A stretch of DNA of 64,000 bases from positions 236,061 to 300,060 of the forward strand of contig PUQB01000224.1 of assembly GCA_003024785.1 (NCBI GenBank). The letters run 5' to 3'. A program made the translations under genes and the position numbers. This DNA comes from Selaginella tamariscina. Its lineage: Eukaryota > Streptophyta > Lycopodiopsida > Selaginellales > Selaginellaceae. How positions within the stretch are numbered: the first letter of the stretch is position 1; each line of letters begins with the position of its first letter. Below, piece by piece: positions 21,390 through 34,251 of the stretch. Below the pieces are notes generated by a model. That model searched no databases and was not told where the DNA came from. It saw nothing but the letters and a program-made list of their open reading frames with translations.

Positions 21390-23750
21390 TGTTTCAAAGC
21401 ATCTCCAGCGGTGGTAATTAAACATGTGAATAAATTTATTTTACTCTTAAAAATAATCGTTTTTTTCTTATTTACCGGTGTAAGTATATCTGAAATTAAA
21501 ATTTAATTTACTGCATCATCACATTTACTCAACATAAGACTTATTATTAAATCATTTGATTTCACATTTATGTCACATCCCAGTTGTTTAATCTGATGGT
21601 CCAAATTAATTTTATATAATTTACAGACATTACATGTGAAACAATCGAAATAAATAGATAATTAATTTAATTTTTTATACAGATATCTGCATTACATTTA
21701 ATTTAATATATTACCCACGGGTGGAGATGCTGCTGGCCACATGGGGATACGATGTGTCTTTTGTGGCCGATACAATGAACAAGGAGCCGGGCCTCATACT
21801 AGAAAATCTATTTATCTGTTTGTATATATTTTGCTTTATCTTCTTCGGTTTCTTTCTTGCCATACAACATAAGGATATGGTTGCATGCGTGCGTGCGTGC
21901 GTGCGTGTTGTATTGAGCACTTAACATAAGTGTTTTAAGGGTGAGTTCATACACACACACCAGAATACGTTACAGGTGTTATGTTACAAAAAGTAAATGG
22001 AATCTTAACCTAAACCAAGAAAGAGAAGTAAAATGTTTCTGTCAGTCTTAATCAACGTGGTCGTGACGCTGAAAGATTGACTATCTTCTAAAATGCCTAT
22101 ATAGAAGTTTTACCGTACGTGTCTATATTTCAGTGGTGAATTCGTACTATTGAGTGTTCAACATGAATGTACGAGGTAAAATGCAACTTCACCATCTAAA
22201 TATTAAATGCAAGTTAGATTGTTAACAAAAAAGGAGAGATATCTACGATGCTTCTATTTCGTAGCTTTCGAATGATATTTAAGATAATAAATCGCCTTAT
22301 TATTAAAATAAATCGTGTATTAACATGGTATATGTGGGAGCTAGAAAATCATTAGATTCACACACACACACGTGTGTGGTGTGTGTGTGTATGTGCAGCT
22401 TTGTCTGTGTTAGCATATCAAACAGAACTTATAAAAAGATATCAGATGCTAGCTTTTACTTTATATATAGTATATGCATATATATGTGTGTGTCGTTTTA
22501 GGCAGCATTAGAATAACAAATTTTACTAATGTTCTATATATTTGCAGAACGTTATACATCGATTAGATAACAATCTTTATTTATAGACCACTGGAATTTG
22601 TCTTTTTCTTCTTGTCTATGTTTGAACCTGCACAACCATCTAGACATGTTGTAAGTACATAACTTTCTAACTTAACAAAATTTTAATAACTTGTATTGAA
22701 AGTGCGGCATTTCTCACCTTTTCTCGTATGATTTAGTTTGATTCCTATTATATATTATGTCTTGTTATAGGGCATACTTTGTCGCTGTTCATAAAAAGCA
22801 AAAGTTACATTTTGATATATATCTATTTTGACACAATTGTAAGTGTCCAAACACGAACTTAATCAACAACAATACATAAACAATGTACCAGATTTTACTG
22901 TAGATTTGTACTTGGTCTGGTACACGTCTGTAGTTTGTAGTACTTCAGTGTTTGGTTTTGCCAGGTATGATATCGCATATATATCTTTTCTAAGTTATGT
23001 CACCATCTTGTTTAGTGGTCACACACACATACAGAGGTGCTACATAGTCTGTTGCATCCATCACCAAAAACAGTCACATATCAGACATACACACACGAGC
23101 ACGTACACATTGGCAAGACGTTACATATATGTGTGTGTGTATGTGTATTAGCAATATTTACATATGGAAACATACTGTTCAGTGATTCAACTGGATATAT
23201 TAATTTCATACAGATATCAATACATCATGTACACATACCTTGGGTAGAGACGTCCATACACAAACATAGACATACATACATACACAAGGAAGTTAATTTC
23301 ATAAACCATAAGTAGCATAGAAACTATTATAAAGCCTCCTCTCTGTGTTGCTGCTTTGCATTCATAGGGGAGACTCATGTACAAGAGTCAGTTTCCAAGG
23401 CAAAAACCTGTCATATAATTAAAACGGTATATTATATAGTAATTAATTAATAAATAAATTTCAAGCCTTTGCTAAGTGTATGCATGTTAATTGCCTAAAG
23501 TTTTTAATTTATTTTATCCAAGGTTTCGTACTCGTATAAAGATTTCATTTTAGGTACGATAAACGAAGGTTTCTATATTTCTATACGCATTGGAAATTCA
23601 GATATGTTAAACATTGTTTAACATTATATGTTAAACCACGTACTTCACTTACTATGGTACGATATATTTACATTAAACTTTAAACCCTAAACCCTACATC
23701 TCTATACAATCCCACATGAATATATGATACATCATTGTACTCGCAAGGCC
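21390..23750. other. AT-rich intergenic DNA with microsatellites
   Basis: No gene is supported. (GT)n/(AC)n runs occur at about 21,885-21,907 (GCGT type), 22,360-22,395 and 23,070-23,145. Two copies of the plant telomere-type unit (TAAACCCTAAACCCTA) lie near 23,682-23,697, too few to call an interstitial telomere. Confidence 0.6.
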
Positions 23751-23754
23751 ATAA

Positions 23755-26700
23755 TAGAGGCAGGGCGTGATCGCATTAGTAATCTTTCATGAGAGACAGG
23801 CAAGCTCAAGCACACACAAACACATTCACGATATCGAGTTCTCCATTGTCAGGCGCTTTGCAACGGAGTCGGAGTTACAGTCAAATCAAAACTTTTATTA
23901 TAAACATTATTATTTCAGACAGAACATGTTCACGCTTTTGTACCTGAAAAGATTTCTCACTAAGTTACATGAATTACAAATAGAACAATACACTTACAAT
24001 CGTCTGCCACCCATCCAATTCGAAGGTTTTCAAGGTCATTATTATTTGTTTATTTTGAAGAACAATATCTGCATTGAGAACATTTTAAGGAAAAGATTTA
24101 GAAAATTGAAGTTATCCTTTACCTCCAAATAATGTAATTGTTCCATCTTGCCTGAAGGAAGCCAACCTATGCATTGAACAGTTGTACCATTTAACTACAA
24201 AGAAGACATATAAAACCAGATAAAGCCTCTTTTTTCAAGTTAATTATTTCTCATTAATTACCTCCACTGGAAGAATATAGTTTTCGGGTCCCAACTCCAT
24301 GGTCACCCCTCCACCGAATGTAAGTGTTACATCAGGAAAACTTGTTGCATTACTTCTGATTAAATTTGACAATCATATTTTAATAATGGCCAATATTAAA
24401 CGATTACCTGTCTTGAAGCAGTCGTTTCTATCTAAGGATGCAGTGCTTGACTTTGCTATCTGCATAAAAATGTAAAGCCTTCTCTCTCTCTCCATATGTA
24501 TGTGTGTGTGTGTGGAGAACTAATGCATATAAAGTGACTAACAGCTTGTGCAAAGAGGCCATAGACTTTGCTCGGCAACAGCGCAAGAGTAGTTCCACTG
24601 TCAAAAATTGTCCCACTGTTCCTGTTGAGCCTGTTAAACTCAAACTCCTTTTCACTAACAGGTAACACATTTGACCCCACCCTGATACTGATTAATTTTA
24701 CATTGTAAAGTGTCCTGCAATTAATTAACAGTTGAAACTAAAACTACATTACAAAAATAATATTGTCAGTATATTATAATTTAGTAATATGTAATATGTA
24801 GCTTACGAGCCTGTAACCAGCAGTGGTGTATAAACTGTACCAGCAATCTCATCAGATTCACCAATTATTAGTACACCACCACCTTGTTTTTCTCCACTTA
24901 AACAGTGAGAAAATATTCTTTTAGTATGTTTATGCTTGAAATCTGGTTGGGGACTGATACATCAAGTTGTCCAAATCCCATAATCCCATCCACGGGCCAA
25001 AGTCCAGCAGTGGTCCTTGCACAACTATTTAAGAATTTAGTTATGTTTAAATGTTTTAATCATTTTTTAATTACCCAAAGAACATAGAGGCCGTAGTTTG
25101 AGTTCCATTTAAAAGAGAATATGTCATGGTATCAGTAACAAAATAACCAGTTGACGCACTCTTGTCCCCGTACACATCTGTGTACACGCAAGTGTCGAAG
25201 GCACAGGATTGTTGTTCACATAATGGATGTTGACATGAAGCGTTGATTACTGTTGATGATGCACTTGGATCGTAAAGAGTGAGGGGAGCCTGAGGAAAAA
25301 ACATCATTATTTATGCATTTTATATATATTTTATACATATTGTGCACCATACGATTAAGTTTGTCTTGTTGAGGCAGGTGCTACAAGCTTTGCTTTTCAC
25401 CCAGAAATCGTAGCTCCCAGTATCAATTATAACATTCAAAATTGTGGTGGATTCCCAAGTCCCACTTTAGTGTAGTACGTCCTGTACATATGCGATAATG
25501 GCTACACGCACGCACGCACGCACACGAAAATACCCTGCACTAGTAACATCGCCACTTAAATTAAATTTGGCATCTTCTCTAAGAACACGCCTTACTCTTT
25601 CACCAGTTTGTTCAAGAAGCATACGGGCATGTTCTGAACTTACACCACGTTCTCCGGTGTACTTCCTTGAGCTTCTCAGTTCAGAGAAACGGTGTGATAA
25701 ATGCAAGACACCGAGTGCAGAACTTCATGAATAAATAAGTAGAAGATTAAAACACAAAACAAGAAGCCTTTCATTGCTATAGTAGAGAAACTATGAAAGA
25801 CTTTGTAATATATATCTGTTCAATTTGTTAATCGCCATTTCTTATAGTAGGTTTTTTTGTTGAAACTTTCTTTGCGGACGCAATGCGTACGATTCATATG
25901 CATTTATGCAAGTAATCGCCTAAGACACTTACGCGTTTCATGTTCGTGTCGTGTATGTGCGTGCGTGCGCTTGCATCACTCTAAGTTTGTGGCAAATGTC
26001 CTCAAACACGTCCTCAGAAGAGGCAAATCCATCACTTTCAAAGCGGGTTTTGTGCATTGACGACAACCTAATGACATGGATCTGCATAGGTAGAGTTCAT
26101 ATTTTTAATCAATGAACGTAAGGCGCACGCACGCACACTATATATAATAGTGAATCTGATCTAGTGGAAATGCAAGCTTATTGTCAAATTCAGACGATCC
26201 ACTACCATCTGCACCTTTGGGTTCATTATATGGTGCATGGTAACCCATACAATATCGAGCAACTAGCGAAACTAGCTAGTTCATTAGTTAGCAACATACT
26301 ACAATTATACATAATCATATCGACCTGTCTTAATATATATCAATTGAGACTATAAGCTTTCCACAAGAAATGGGACTTCAAGAAGATCATATTTGATTTT
26401 AATGACTTGGAGGGTGTTTGGACGTGGATCACTTTCCTTGGTTTCAGGGCAACTCTCAGTTCAACGTTAAGTTCCGTCTCAAGTCCCAAACCCCTAAATG
26501 GTTACGCGGGATATCTCCAGATTTGAATGGGTTTATTATGGATAACGCTATGAACGATTCAAGGAATGTAAGTAAAACTACCAATTTTATGTATGAAATC
26601 GCAAATTTTAAAAAGAATGTATCTTTTTATTTTTAAATTATATATTATATGATTTAATTTAAATAACTATATTAAATTACTATATTTTATATATTACATT

Positions 26701-27410
26701 TTATTAAATCACATTTTTAATAATTTTAATTTAAATTTATAAATTATAAATTTTAATATTTTTAATTTAATTTTAAAATTAATAATGAGATTTCCTATAA
26801 ATCCTTATGTTAATTTAAATATTAAAATTAAAAATTGTAAACTTACATTACGACGAAACTTATGCTGCTAAATTCAATTGTAATTTAATTTTGATATTAT
26901 ATTTTATTTATAAACTATCAAAACATATTTAAACTGTAAAATATATAGATTCTTAAAAATATTAAATATTTATTTTAAAAACCACGTAAAGCTTTATAGG
27001 GTAGTCGCATTATTACAAATTTTAAAATAATGTTTAACATATCTGAGATGAAATTTCCAATGTGTATAGAAATATAAAATCTTCTGTATGGAACAATTTA
27101 TCACACCTAAAATGAAATCTTAATACGAATAGAAAACCTTGGAGGCAATTAATTTAATTAAATAGTCAATGACATGCACTTACACTTAACATTTGGAATA
27201 AGCTCTTGCAAAGGCTTGTATGGGGTAGAAATTTATTTATTAATTACTAAATAATATACAGTTTTAATTATATGAACAGGTTTATGCCTTGGAAACTGAC
27301 TCTTGTACCATTTCCACTTTGAATGTCTATGAATGCAAAGCAATAACACAAAGAGGACACAGTTTCTATGCTCCATGAAATAGAGATACACCCAATAGAC
27401 TAGGCTATAT
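23755..27410. repeat. Segmental direct duplication, copy A
   Basis: Sequence from the GAGAGACAGGCAAGC stretch at about 23,790 through the aspartic protease gene and its upstream flank to about 27,400 is matched in the same orientation by 29,210-31,680. Anchors include 24,541-24,680 with 29,950-30,090, 26,010-26,110 with 31,090-31,210, and 27,255-27,400 with 31,560-31,680. Copy B lacks about 25,000-25,770 and much of 26,500-27,250. Divergence is moderate, so the event is not recent. Confidence 0.8.
23930..25725 (-). pseudogene. A1 (pepsin-like) aspartic protease, plant type, copy A, with frameshifts
   Basis: Exons on the minus strand give a plant pepsin-like protease. They include an N-terminal segment (LHLSHRFSELRSS, about 25,690), the first catalytic site VIIDTGSYDFW (about 25,430-25,400), GIMGFGQLDVSVPNQ (about 24,980), FSHCLSGEKQGGG, the second catalytic site DSGTTLALLPSKVYG (about 24,600-24,560), and a C-terminus IGWVADDC followed after an intron by TKA and a stop (23,930-23,932). 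Both catalytic Asp residues are present. One-base shifts occur just before DTGS (about 25,440), between SVPNQ and FSHC (about 24,920) and near 24,140. The second shift is shared with copy B. Signal peptide and first exon are not identified and probably lie above 25,740. Either a pseudogene or a gene obscured by sequence errors. Confidence 0.75.
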
Positions 27411-27419
27411 GGAGAATCA

Positions 27420-29200
27420 AAAAGTTGAGCCAAGTGAAGTGTTTGGGCAATATAAAAGAGGAAAGGCTTCTAGATTCAATTAAGGAAGATGCTAAAGTAC
27501 AATATAATGAAATCTGTTTATAATAGAGGGAGAAAGATTATGTAAATACTATGAATTTACCACAATTGGAGTGCTGAGTAGGATGTTAGTACGTTACAAT
27601 TCACCAATGGGGGATATTTCACATATCAGTATTTTTATCACTAGGGTTCGTTAGTGAACCCTAACCGAAAAAAAAAAAAAGAAAAAACTAATCTTTTTTT
27701 TTGTATTAGCACATAATCCTACTCTTTGAGATGTCACTTATGCACCAACAACTAACCTTTCGAAAAATAAACATTAAAATGATTGGCTTTGAAGATTGGT
27801 TGTGGGCCACTTAAATTATATGATACTTGTATTATTGATATGTTACATGTTTTAGAACAATCCACAAAAGATGATTGCATTTCAAGAAAGGAAGTACATT
27901 GGATGGGGCGACCATTGAACAATTGAGAGAGAGGATGTCCAAAAGGGTTTCACCAAGTTTGGGAGCGAAAGCTGCGGGTGTGTGGGAGGCTGTTGTGGGC
28001 ACATCAATGGAGTATCACAATGGAGGAGCCTGTTTGATGATATAATGATATGTTTTAAAAGATGCTATGAGTTTGATGTAGTGGCAGTTGAGAATAGTGT
28101 TTAGAGACTAAAGTTTAATATCTGAACAGCACCAAGACATAAACAATCCTTTACAAAAACAACCGACTTAACTTTACATCTATAACCTACATCTTTACCA
28201 ACACATCTAGGACTAGGTCTCTGGATAACCCATTGGTTTGTTGCACTTTCTACTCCTTAACTAAGGTGGGTGGCTTTGTTGGTAGAACATACTCATTATC
28301 TCCTCTTGGTTTTATTGGTGGATCACCTATATCTTCTTGGTGGATTACTTCTATGGTTTAGATGTTGGACATGCTTATAGAGTTGTTAATACTATTGTGA
28401 CAAAGTCGACAAACTTTCTAGCTATGTGACTTGTGAGTAGTTTTATAGGGGAGGAGTTAATAAGAGTACTCAAAGTGGGTTTTCACATGGGTGTTGAAGA
28501 CGTTTCATAACCTCATATAACTTGAACACACATCCACAACGCAATGTTAAGCAAGTGCCTTATAGTCTAATGTCTCTAAAACAACTAAACAACAAATTAT
28601 AGAAGCAAAAAAAATAGTGATAAATGTTGAAATACAATAAAAGGTAAGACGTATATCTCGAACTTACAAGGTGTAGTTTACCATTATTAATGGTTGTTTT
28701 TACAATGTCAATATTGAATAAATATCAAAGTGCAACTCCAAAGATTTCATGAAAGAGTAAGTGTTATATGGCATACAGTCATTTTTATTTTGTATAATGA
28801 TAAATTTGTTATAATATGAAGACAAGGAGACACACATTCATCAAACAAGTTTGACACGTGCTAAGGTTGTAAAGATGCTTAAAGATTAATTTATAAAGCT
28901 TTCATGTTTATTAATGCAAGTCATAAAAATTTATAATATATAGTGTTATTTTAACATTTTACTCACTTGTATTAATTCTTTATAATCGTCAAACCTTCTT
29001 TACATATTACCAAATACAAGAATACTATGTTCATCACATATGCCAATTATTTAAATTCACTAATGGACTTATGTAAACAGTGAGTCCACAAGTTTGATTT
29101 GTAAACACAAATTGATAATATGAACAAAAAAAACGCCCAGCTCCATTACAACCTACACGCATTGATATTAAATAATATGCATACACTTCCTCATTGTGTA
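27420..29200. other. AT-rich spacer between the two protease segments
   Basis: Nothing is recognisable as a gene. A less AT-rich stretch at about 27,890-28,080 has stops in all frames I read. The rest is low-complexity AT-rich DNA. Confidence 0.5.
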
Positions 29201-29349
29201 TGTATATCTCACATTAATAATCTTTTCATGAGAGGCAGGCGAGCGCCAGCGCACACACAAACACATTCACGATCGAGTTCTTCATTGTCAGCCGCTTAGT
29301 GTAAATCAAAACTTTTATTATAAACATTATTATTTCAGACAGAACACGT

Positions 29350-30620
29350 TCACGCTTTTGTACCTGAAAAGATTTCTCACTAAGTCACATGAATTACAAA
29401 TAGAACAATATACTTACAATCGTCTGCCACCCATCCAATTCGAAGGTTTTCAAGGTCATATATTATTTGTTTTTTTGAAGAACAATATCTGCATTGAGAA
29501 CACTTTAAGGGGAAAATTTAGAAAATGTTATACCTCCAAACAATGTAATTGCGCTATCTTCGTCTGAAGGACTCCAAGCTATGCATTGAACAGTTGTACC
29601 ATTTGACTATAAAGAAGACAAGATAAAACTTTTTTCAAGTTAATTAATTCTTATTAAATTACCTCCACTAGATAGACATAGTTGTCAGGGCCCAACTCCA
29701 TGGTCCCCTCCACCGAATGTAAGTGTTACATTTGGAAAACTTGCAGGGAGGTTTGCATTACTTCTGATTAAATTTGACAATCATATTGTAATAATGGCCA
29801 ATAATAAACACTTACCTGTCCTTTAAGATGAAGCAGTCGGTTTCAACTAGGCTGCAGTGCTTGAATTTGCTATCTGCATAAAACTGTAAAGCTCTCTCTC
29901 TCCACATGTGTGTGTGTGTGTGTAGAAATAATGCATATAAAAGTGACTAACAGCTTGTGCAAAGAGGCCATAGACTTTGCTCGGCAACAATGCAAGAGTA
30001 GTTCCACTGTCAAAAATTGCGCCACTGTTGTTGTTGAGCTTGTTCAATTCAAACTCCTTTTCACTAACAGGTAACACTTTGACCCCACCTTGTACTGATT
30101 AATTTTACATTGTAAAGTGTCCTGCAGTTGAAATATTGCCCATATTAGTAGTATTAATTATTACTTATTAATAATGTAATATGTAGCTTACGATTCTGTA
30201 ACCAGTGGTGTATAAACTGTACCAGCAATCTCATCAGATTCACCAATTATTAGTACCCACCACCTTGATAGTGAACGTTGCCACCTGTGTGGAGAGGTGG
30301 ACACTGGAAGGCCAATTGTCCCAGGAGGAACAAGCCCAAGGGCAATTTTACATTGTAAAGTGTCCTGCAGTTGAAATATTGCCCATATTAGTAGTATTAA
30401 TTATTACTTATTAATAATGTAATATGTAGCTTACGATTCTGTAACCAGTGGTGTATAAACTGTACCAGCAATCTCATCAGATTCACCAATTATTAGTACA
30501 CACCACCTTGTTTTTCTCCACTTAAACAGTGAGAAAATATTCTTTTAGTATGTTACTGCTTGAAATCTGGTTCGGGACTGATACATCAAGTTGTCCAAAT
30601 CCCATAATCCCATTCCTATA
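29350..30620 (-). pseudogene. Truncated aspartic protease, copy B
   Basis: Only the C-terminal half remains: SVPNQISSSN (about 30,580), the IIGESDEIAGTVYTPL region (present twice because of a local duplication), the second catalytic site DSGTTLALLPSKVYG (about 30,010-29,965), a SPSDEDSAITLFGG exon, and the C-terminus ending at 29,350-29,352. The DTGS site and everything upstream are deleted, so it cannot make an active pepsin-like enzyme. It shares the frameshift after SVPNQ with copy A. The NGTTVQC exon is in frame here but shifted in copy A. Confidence 0.8.
30101..30503. repeat. 160-bp direct duplication inside protease copy B
   Basis: 30,101-30,260 and 30,344-30,503 are nearly identical (offset 243 bp). 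They are separated by about 83 bp that partly reads, on the minus strand, like the GFG...SV region of the same gene family. The arrangement duplicates an intron and the start of an exon, and further inactivates this copy. Confidence 0.85.
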
Positions 30621-31851
30621 GTAGAGAACCTATGAAAGATGTAGTAATAATTAATTAAAATTTGATTAATTAGCAAAAACTGAAAACCAGGAAAATTTAT
30701 GTAATTATATATATCAATCATATATATATAGAGAGAGATATGAAATGCATTAACTTTAAAGATCTTTTTAATTTATATCCTCTAAATGCATATAAAATCA
30801 TTAAAATAATTAACTTCATTAGGAGGAGGCTGGATCGTGAAAACTAGCCTGAAAGACTTTGTAATATATATCTTTTTTAAATTGTTAATCACCATTTTTT
30901 AAGTATGTTCTTTGGTGAAACTTTTCTATCGGACGCAATGCATACGATATTCCTGGGCCGACATGCCTTTATGAAAGTAATTGCTAAGATAATCCCTCGT
31001 TTTAAGTTAATATTAATGTATTTTGCAAGCGTTGAATATGTATGTACTCTGTGTGTGTATGTCGCGTGTATCACACTAAGTTTGTAACAAATGTCCTCAA
31101 ACACGTCCTGATATATATAGAAGAGGCAAATCCATCACTTTCAAGCGGGTTATTTTGAGTGACGACAACCTAATGACTGCATAGGTAGAGTTCATATTTT
31201 AATCAATGAACGTCGATGATTTAAGGCGCACGCACGCGCGCGCACACACACTATATATATAACGAAAATGTGTAGTGAAGCTGATCAGTGCAAAATACAA
31301 GTTTATTGTCAAGGTCAGACGATCCACTACAACCTGCACCTTTGGGTTCATTATATCGTGCATGAGCAACTAGCTAAACTATAACAGTTAGTACAATAAA
31401 ATATATTCTTAATTATACATACTGAGACTATAAGCGTTTGACAAGCAATGTTTGAAAGAATCATATTTGACTGCAGTTAGTTTAGTATTGATTTTAATCC
31501 GGTTTGGACGCGGATCACTCTCCTTGGTTTCATAGCTAATAGAAAGTTATTTACTAATACAGTTTTAATTATAATGATTCTGTAGTTTGTCCATGTAGTT
31601 AGATGAACAGGTTTATTTATACCTTGTAAACCCATTTTCCACTTTGAATGCCCATGAAAGCAAAGCAACACAGAGGAGGCTTTATAATACTTGCTAGGCT
31701 AGTTGTCTTGTGTGTCCCACAGTATTACCATGTATGTATGCATGTATACACACATAACATATATACATAATCAGTACATTGTCCATATACATATTTATAT
31801 TGTACTTTGTGCTATTTTTTATGTTCTGTAATGCTTGTTCTGTGTGCCCCA

Positions 31852-32738
31852 TCAGAGTTTTGAGTTGACTCTTGCAAGACCTTGTTGAACTACTGTGACA
31901 ACCAGCTGAAGAACATCTTGATTAATAATCTTAAATTAATTGTGATGTGTTACCTCGCCACTTCGGTTAAACATGTGACCAATTATAAGACCTTCGTGAA
32001 CCACTTGCTCTTGGGCTAGTGATCTATATAGCAAACTCTTATAACAAGCACATCTCTTTGTAGAGAATTATATTATCACACACACACACACACGAATAAT
32101 AATAACCTTGAAAAGAAGCCATTCATCTGCCTTAATGCTTTATGAAACCACACCCTGCAGTAATACATTAATCAAAGTAAACAGTGAGAAAACATATACT
32201 TACGAATGGTCGAGACTGAGCAGCCTATAGTCTTCTTTCCGGAGCTTCGCCTGATAAGGGCGTAATATGGTCGGAACGATCATCCAGTCAGAAGCATATG
32301 CTGCAACACACCTACACATTGGATGTTATGAAATGCACCAAATTGATGAGTTTCTTACCTATGCAATGCTTGACCCTCAGATAACATTTGTTTAGATTTC
32401 AGCCACATTGTTTGCCTGTATTAACATGCATGAACACATGCACCCACACACACATAATATGTACCTTGGCTCCAGGTTTTGAGGATTGACTTCATTATTT
32501 GGATCACACGGTCGAACATCCAGAGGATGAATTTTCACAGGATATTTAGTTAAGCCTTCTCTGAAGTGCCTGTATATGAACACAATAAGAATGTCACTAA
32601 ATTATAATATGGAATACTTACGTGGAAGCCGAGGGTCACCGATCTGGGACATAATAAGTTGCTCTTCTGATTTTAGCTGACACAATATCCGCATTAAGCT
32701 TGCATTGATGTTTGCATAATACACATATACTCTGCGTG

Positions 32739-32782
<44 letters not shown>

Positions 32783-34251
32783 GACCAACCTGGTTTGGAT
32801 TAGGAGCTTCAGGCATAGACTCCTCTTGATATTGAACAATGTTTTCCTCTTGTCTACATGATAAAAACAATAGATAATAACTAATATTAGAACTTATTAT
32901 TATGAATGATAAACTACCTGGAAAGATGCAACAAGTATGAAAACGCTACGGCCCCTTTGAATAGCAGTAACATTCCTAGTCGCAAAAGTTTCCCATCTCG
33001 TATCCTATCGACTTGGTATACAATTGGTACTACAGTAGACACACATGTTCGCTACATAGATGATGTGTTATGGTGTGTATATTTTATATACATTTGTGTC
33101 TATATATTGACGTACAGATGTCATCCCAAAGAAAAGAAAATACGAATGTAGACTGTGTACTAGAAGAGAAGCATCCAGTTTTAATTGCTGCCGCCAAAGC
33201 TGTTATACATACACCGAGATGTATACAGATTTGTGTATTTATGAACGTTCTATATATTCATTTACCGTGCGTGAGTGCGTGCGTGTAATCTTTCTTACCT
33301 GACTAACAAATTGGCCACCGAAGACAAATCCACGCTCACCCGCTGGTCTAAGACGTCCACCATCCAAAGCGGGGGTATGAGCTCGCCAATATCATCCTGA
33401 TGAACGTTTATTCATTAACAACTAAATAAACTAAAATAACTACCTCAATCTTCTCAAGTTCCAAAGCAGTTCTCGACAACTGCTGTTTGGTCTCTGTACA
33501 TAACTTGGAAATAGAAGAAATGTTTTCATGCTGGAGAATCAAGCAGGTCACCTACAGTTCCAGTTTAAAAGATTTATATGTGTGTACATATGTACGTGAT
33601 GTATATGTATATATGTAAACATACCTCTCTATGTATGTATGTGTGTACAGAAGGAGACTTCCTCGCTGCGAGCAATTAACAGTAGTTGGCATAACATGTT
33701 GCTTGTCAAAACGAACTGCGCCAGAAATCAAATTAATAACAAGATAATAGTTGTAATAAAAGACTACCAGTTCCAAAGAAGTTTCCAGGTTCTAAGATGT
33801 TCTGAGTTTGGAGAGACAACAACCTGAAACGAACATGTATATTGATGTGTTTACACACACACACACACGCAAGGCACATTGCACTTACTTGTCCTTCCCA
33901 AATGAAATAAAAACCAGCACCTTCTTCTCCTTCTTGGACTATGACGTTCCCAGCACCTACATGCGTGGAGGATGAATTCTGGCCACACACACACAACAAC
34001 ACACAATTTCTTAATGGATAAACACTCACCAACCTCTTAAGAACAAGGGCGTGAGCAATTTCCAACAATTTATTCAGGAGCTGAAGGCAGTAGATTTTGA
34101 AGTGCAGGGATTGATGCAAGGAACTCCTTTACTGAGCAATTATAAGTGCTTAAGTTTTTTATTGAAATGTTTGATACAAATGTATATATGTGTAAATCAT
34201 TTCTACATAAATGCATAATTACAACCTTCTTGGAGCTGCTCTTTCTTCCAT
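31852..34251 (-). pseudogene. Peroxisomal acyl-CoA thioesterase with cNMP-binding-like domain, copy 1 (keeps SKL)
   Basis: About fifteen small minus-strand exons encode an N-terminal cyclic-nucleotide-binding-like domain (VIVQEGEEGAGFYFIWEGQ, about 33,955-33,900) and tandem hot-dog thioesterase parts (GFVFGGQFVSQ near 33,310; ASDWMFLQTILRP; SPKASGSRG). This is the plant peroxisomal acyl-CoA hydrolase family, which hydrolyses fatty acyl-CoAs. The C-terminus reads RVNSKL and then TGA at 31,852-31,854, a canonical PTS1 peroxisome signal. Relative to copy 2 it has single-base differences near 34,080, 33,695, 33,375 and 32,995. It has also lost the T of one GT donor (about 33,675), so no intact frame remains. 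Copy 2 lies at 57.0-59.5 kb in opposite orientation. Confidence 0.8.
32740..32785. repeat. (TG)n(AG)n microsatellite inside a thioesterase intron
   Basis: TGTGTG then GAGAGA runs occupy the intron between the two thioesterase exons encoding PDPNQ and the following part. The corresponding intron of copy 2 (58,608-58,645) holds a CT/CA run at the same place. Confidence 0.8.

Larger units (their letters stand above)
29210..31680. repeat. Segmental direct duplication, copy B (internally deleted)
   Basis: This is the second copy of the 23.8-27.4 kb segment. It keeps the protease 3' half and the far upstream flank but jumps from the equivalent of about 25,000 to about 25,770. That removes the first catalytic Asp and the N-terminal exons. 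Confidence 0.8.

Noticed and set aside
23682-23697. Interstitial telomere (TAAACCCTAAACCCTA)
   Set aside because: Only two units. A similar pair occurs at about 46,942. These are better explained as chance or telo-box motifs.
23767-24132. A 121-codon plus-strand open frame over the protease 3' end
   Set aside because: It runs antisense to the last protease exons and introns. The minus strand has the conserved motifs and splice sites.
23930-25725. Aspartic protease as a retroelement protease
   Set aside because: It has two Asp sites (DTGS and DSGTT), a pepsin-like length, many introns and a plant C-terminal IGWVADDC, unlike single-site retroelement proteases.
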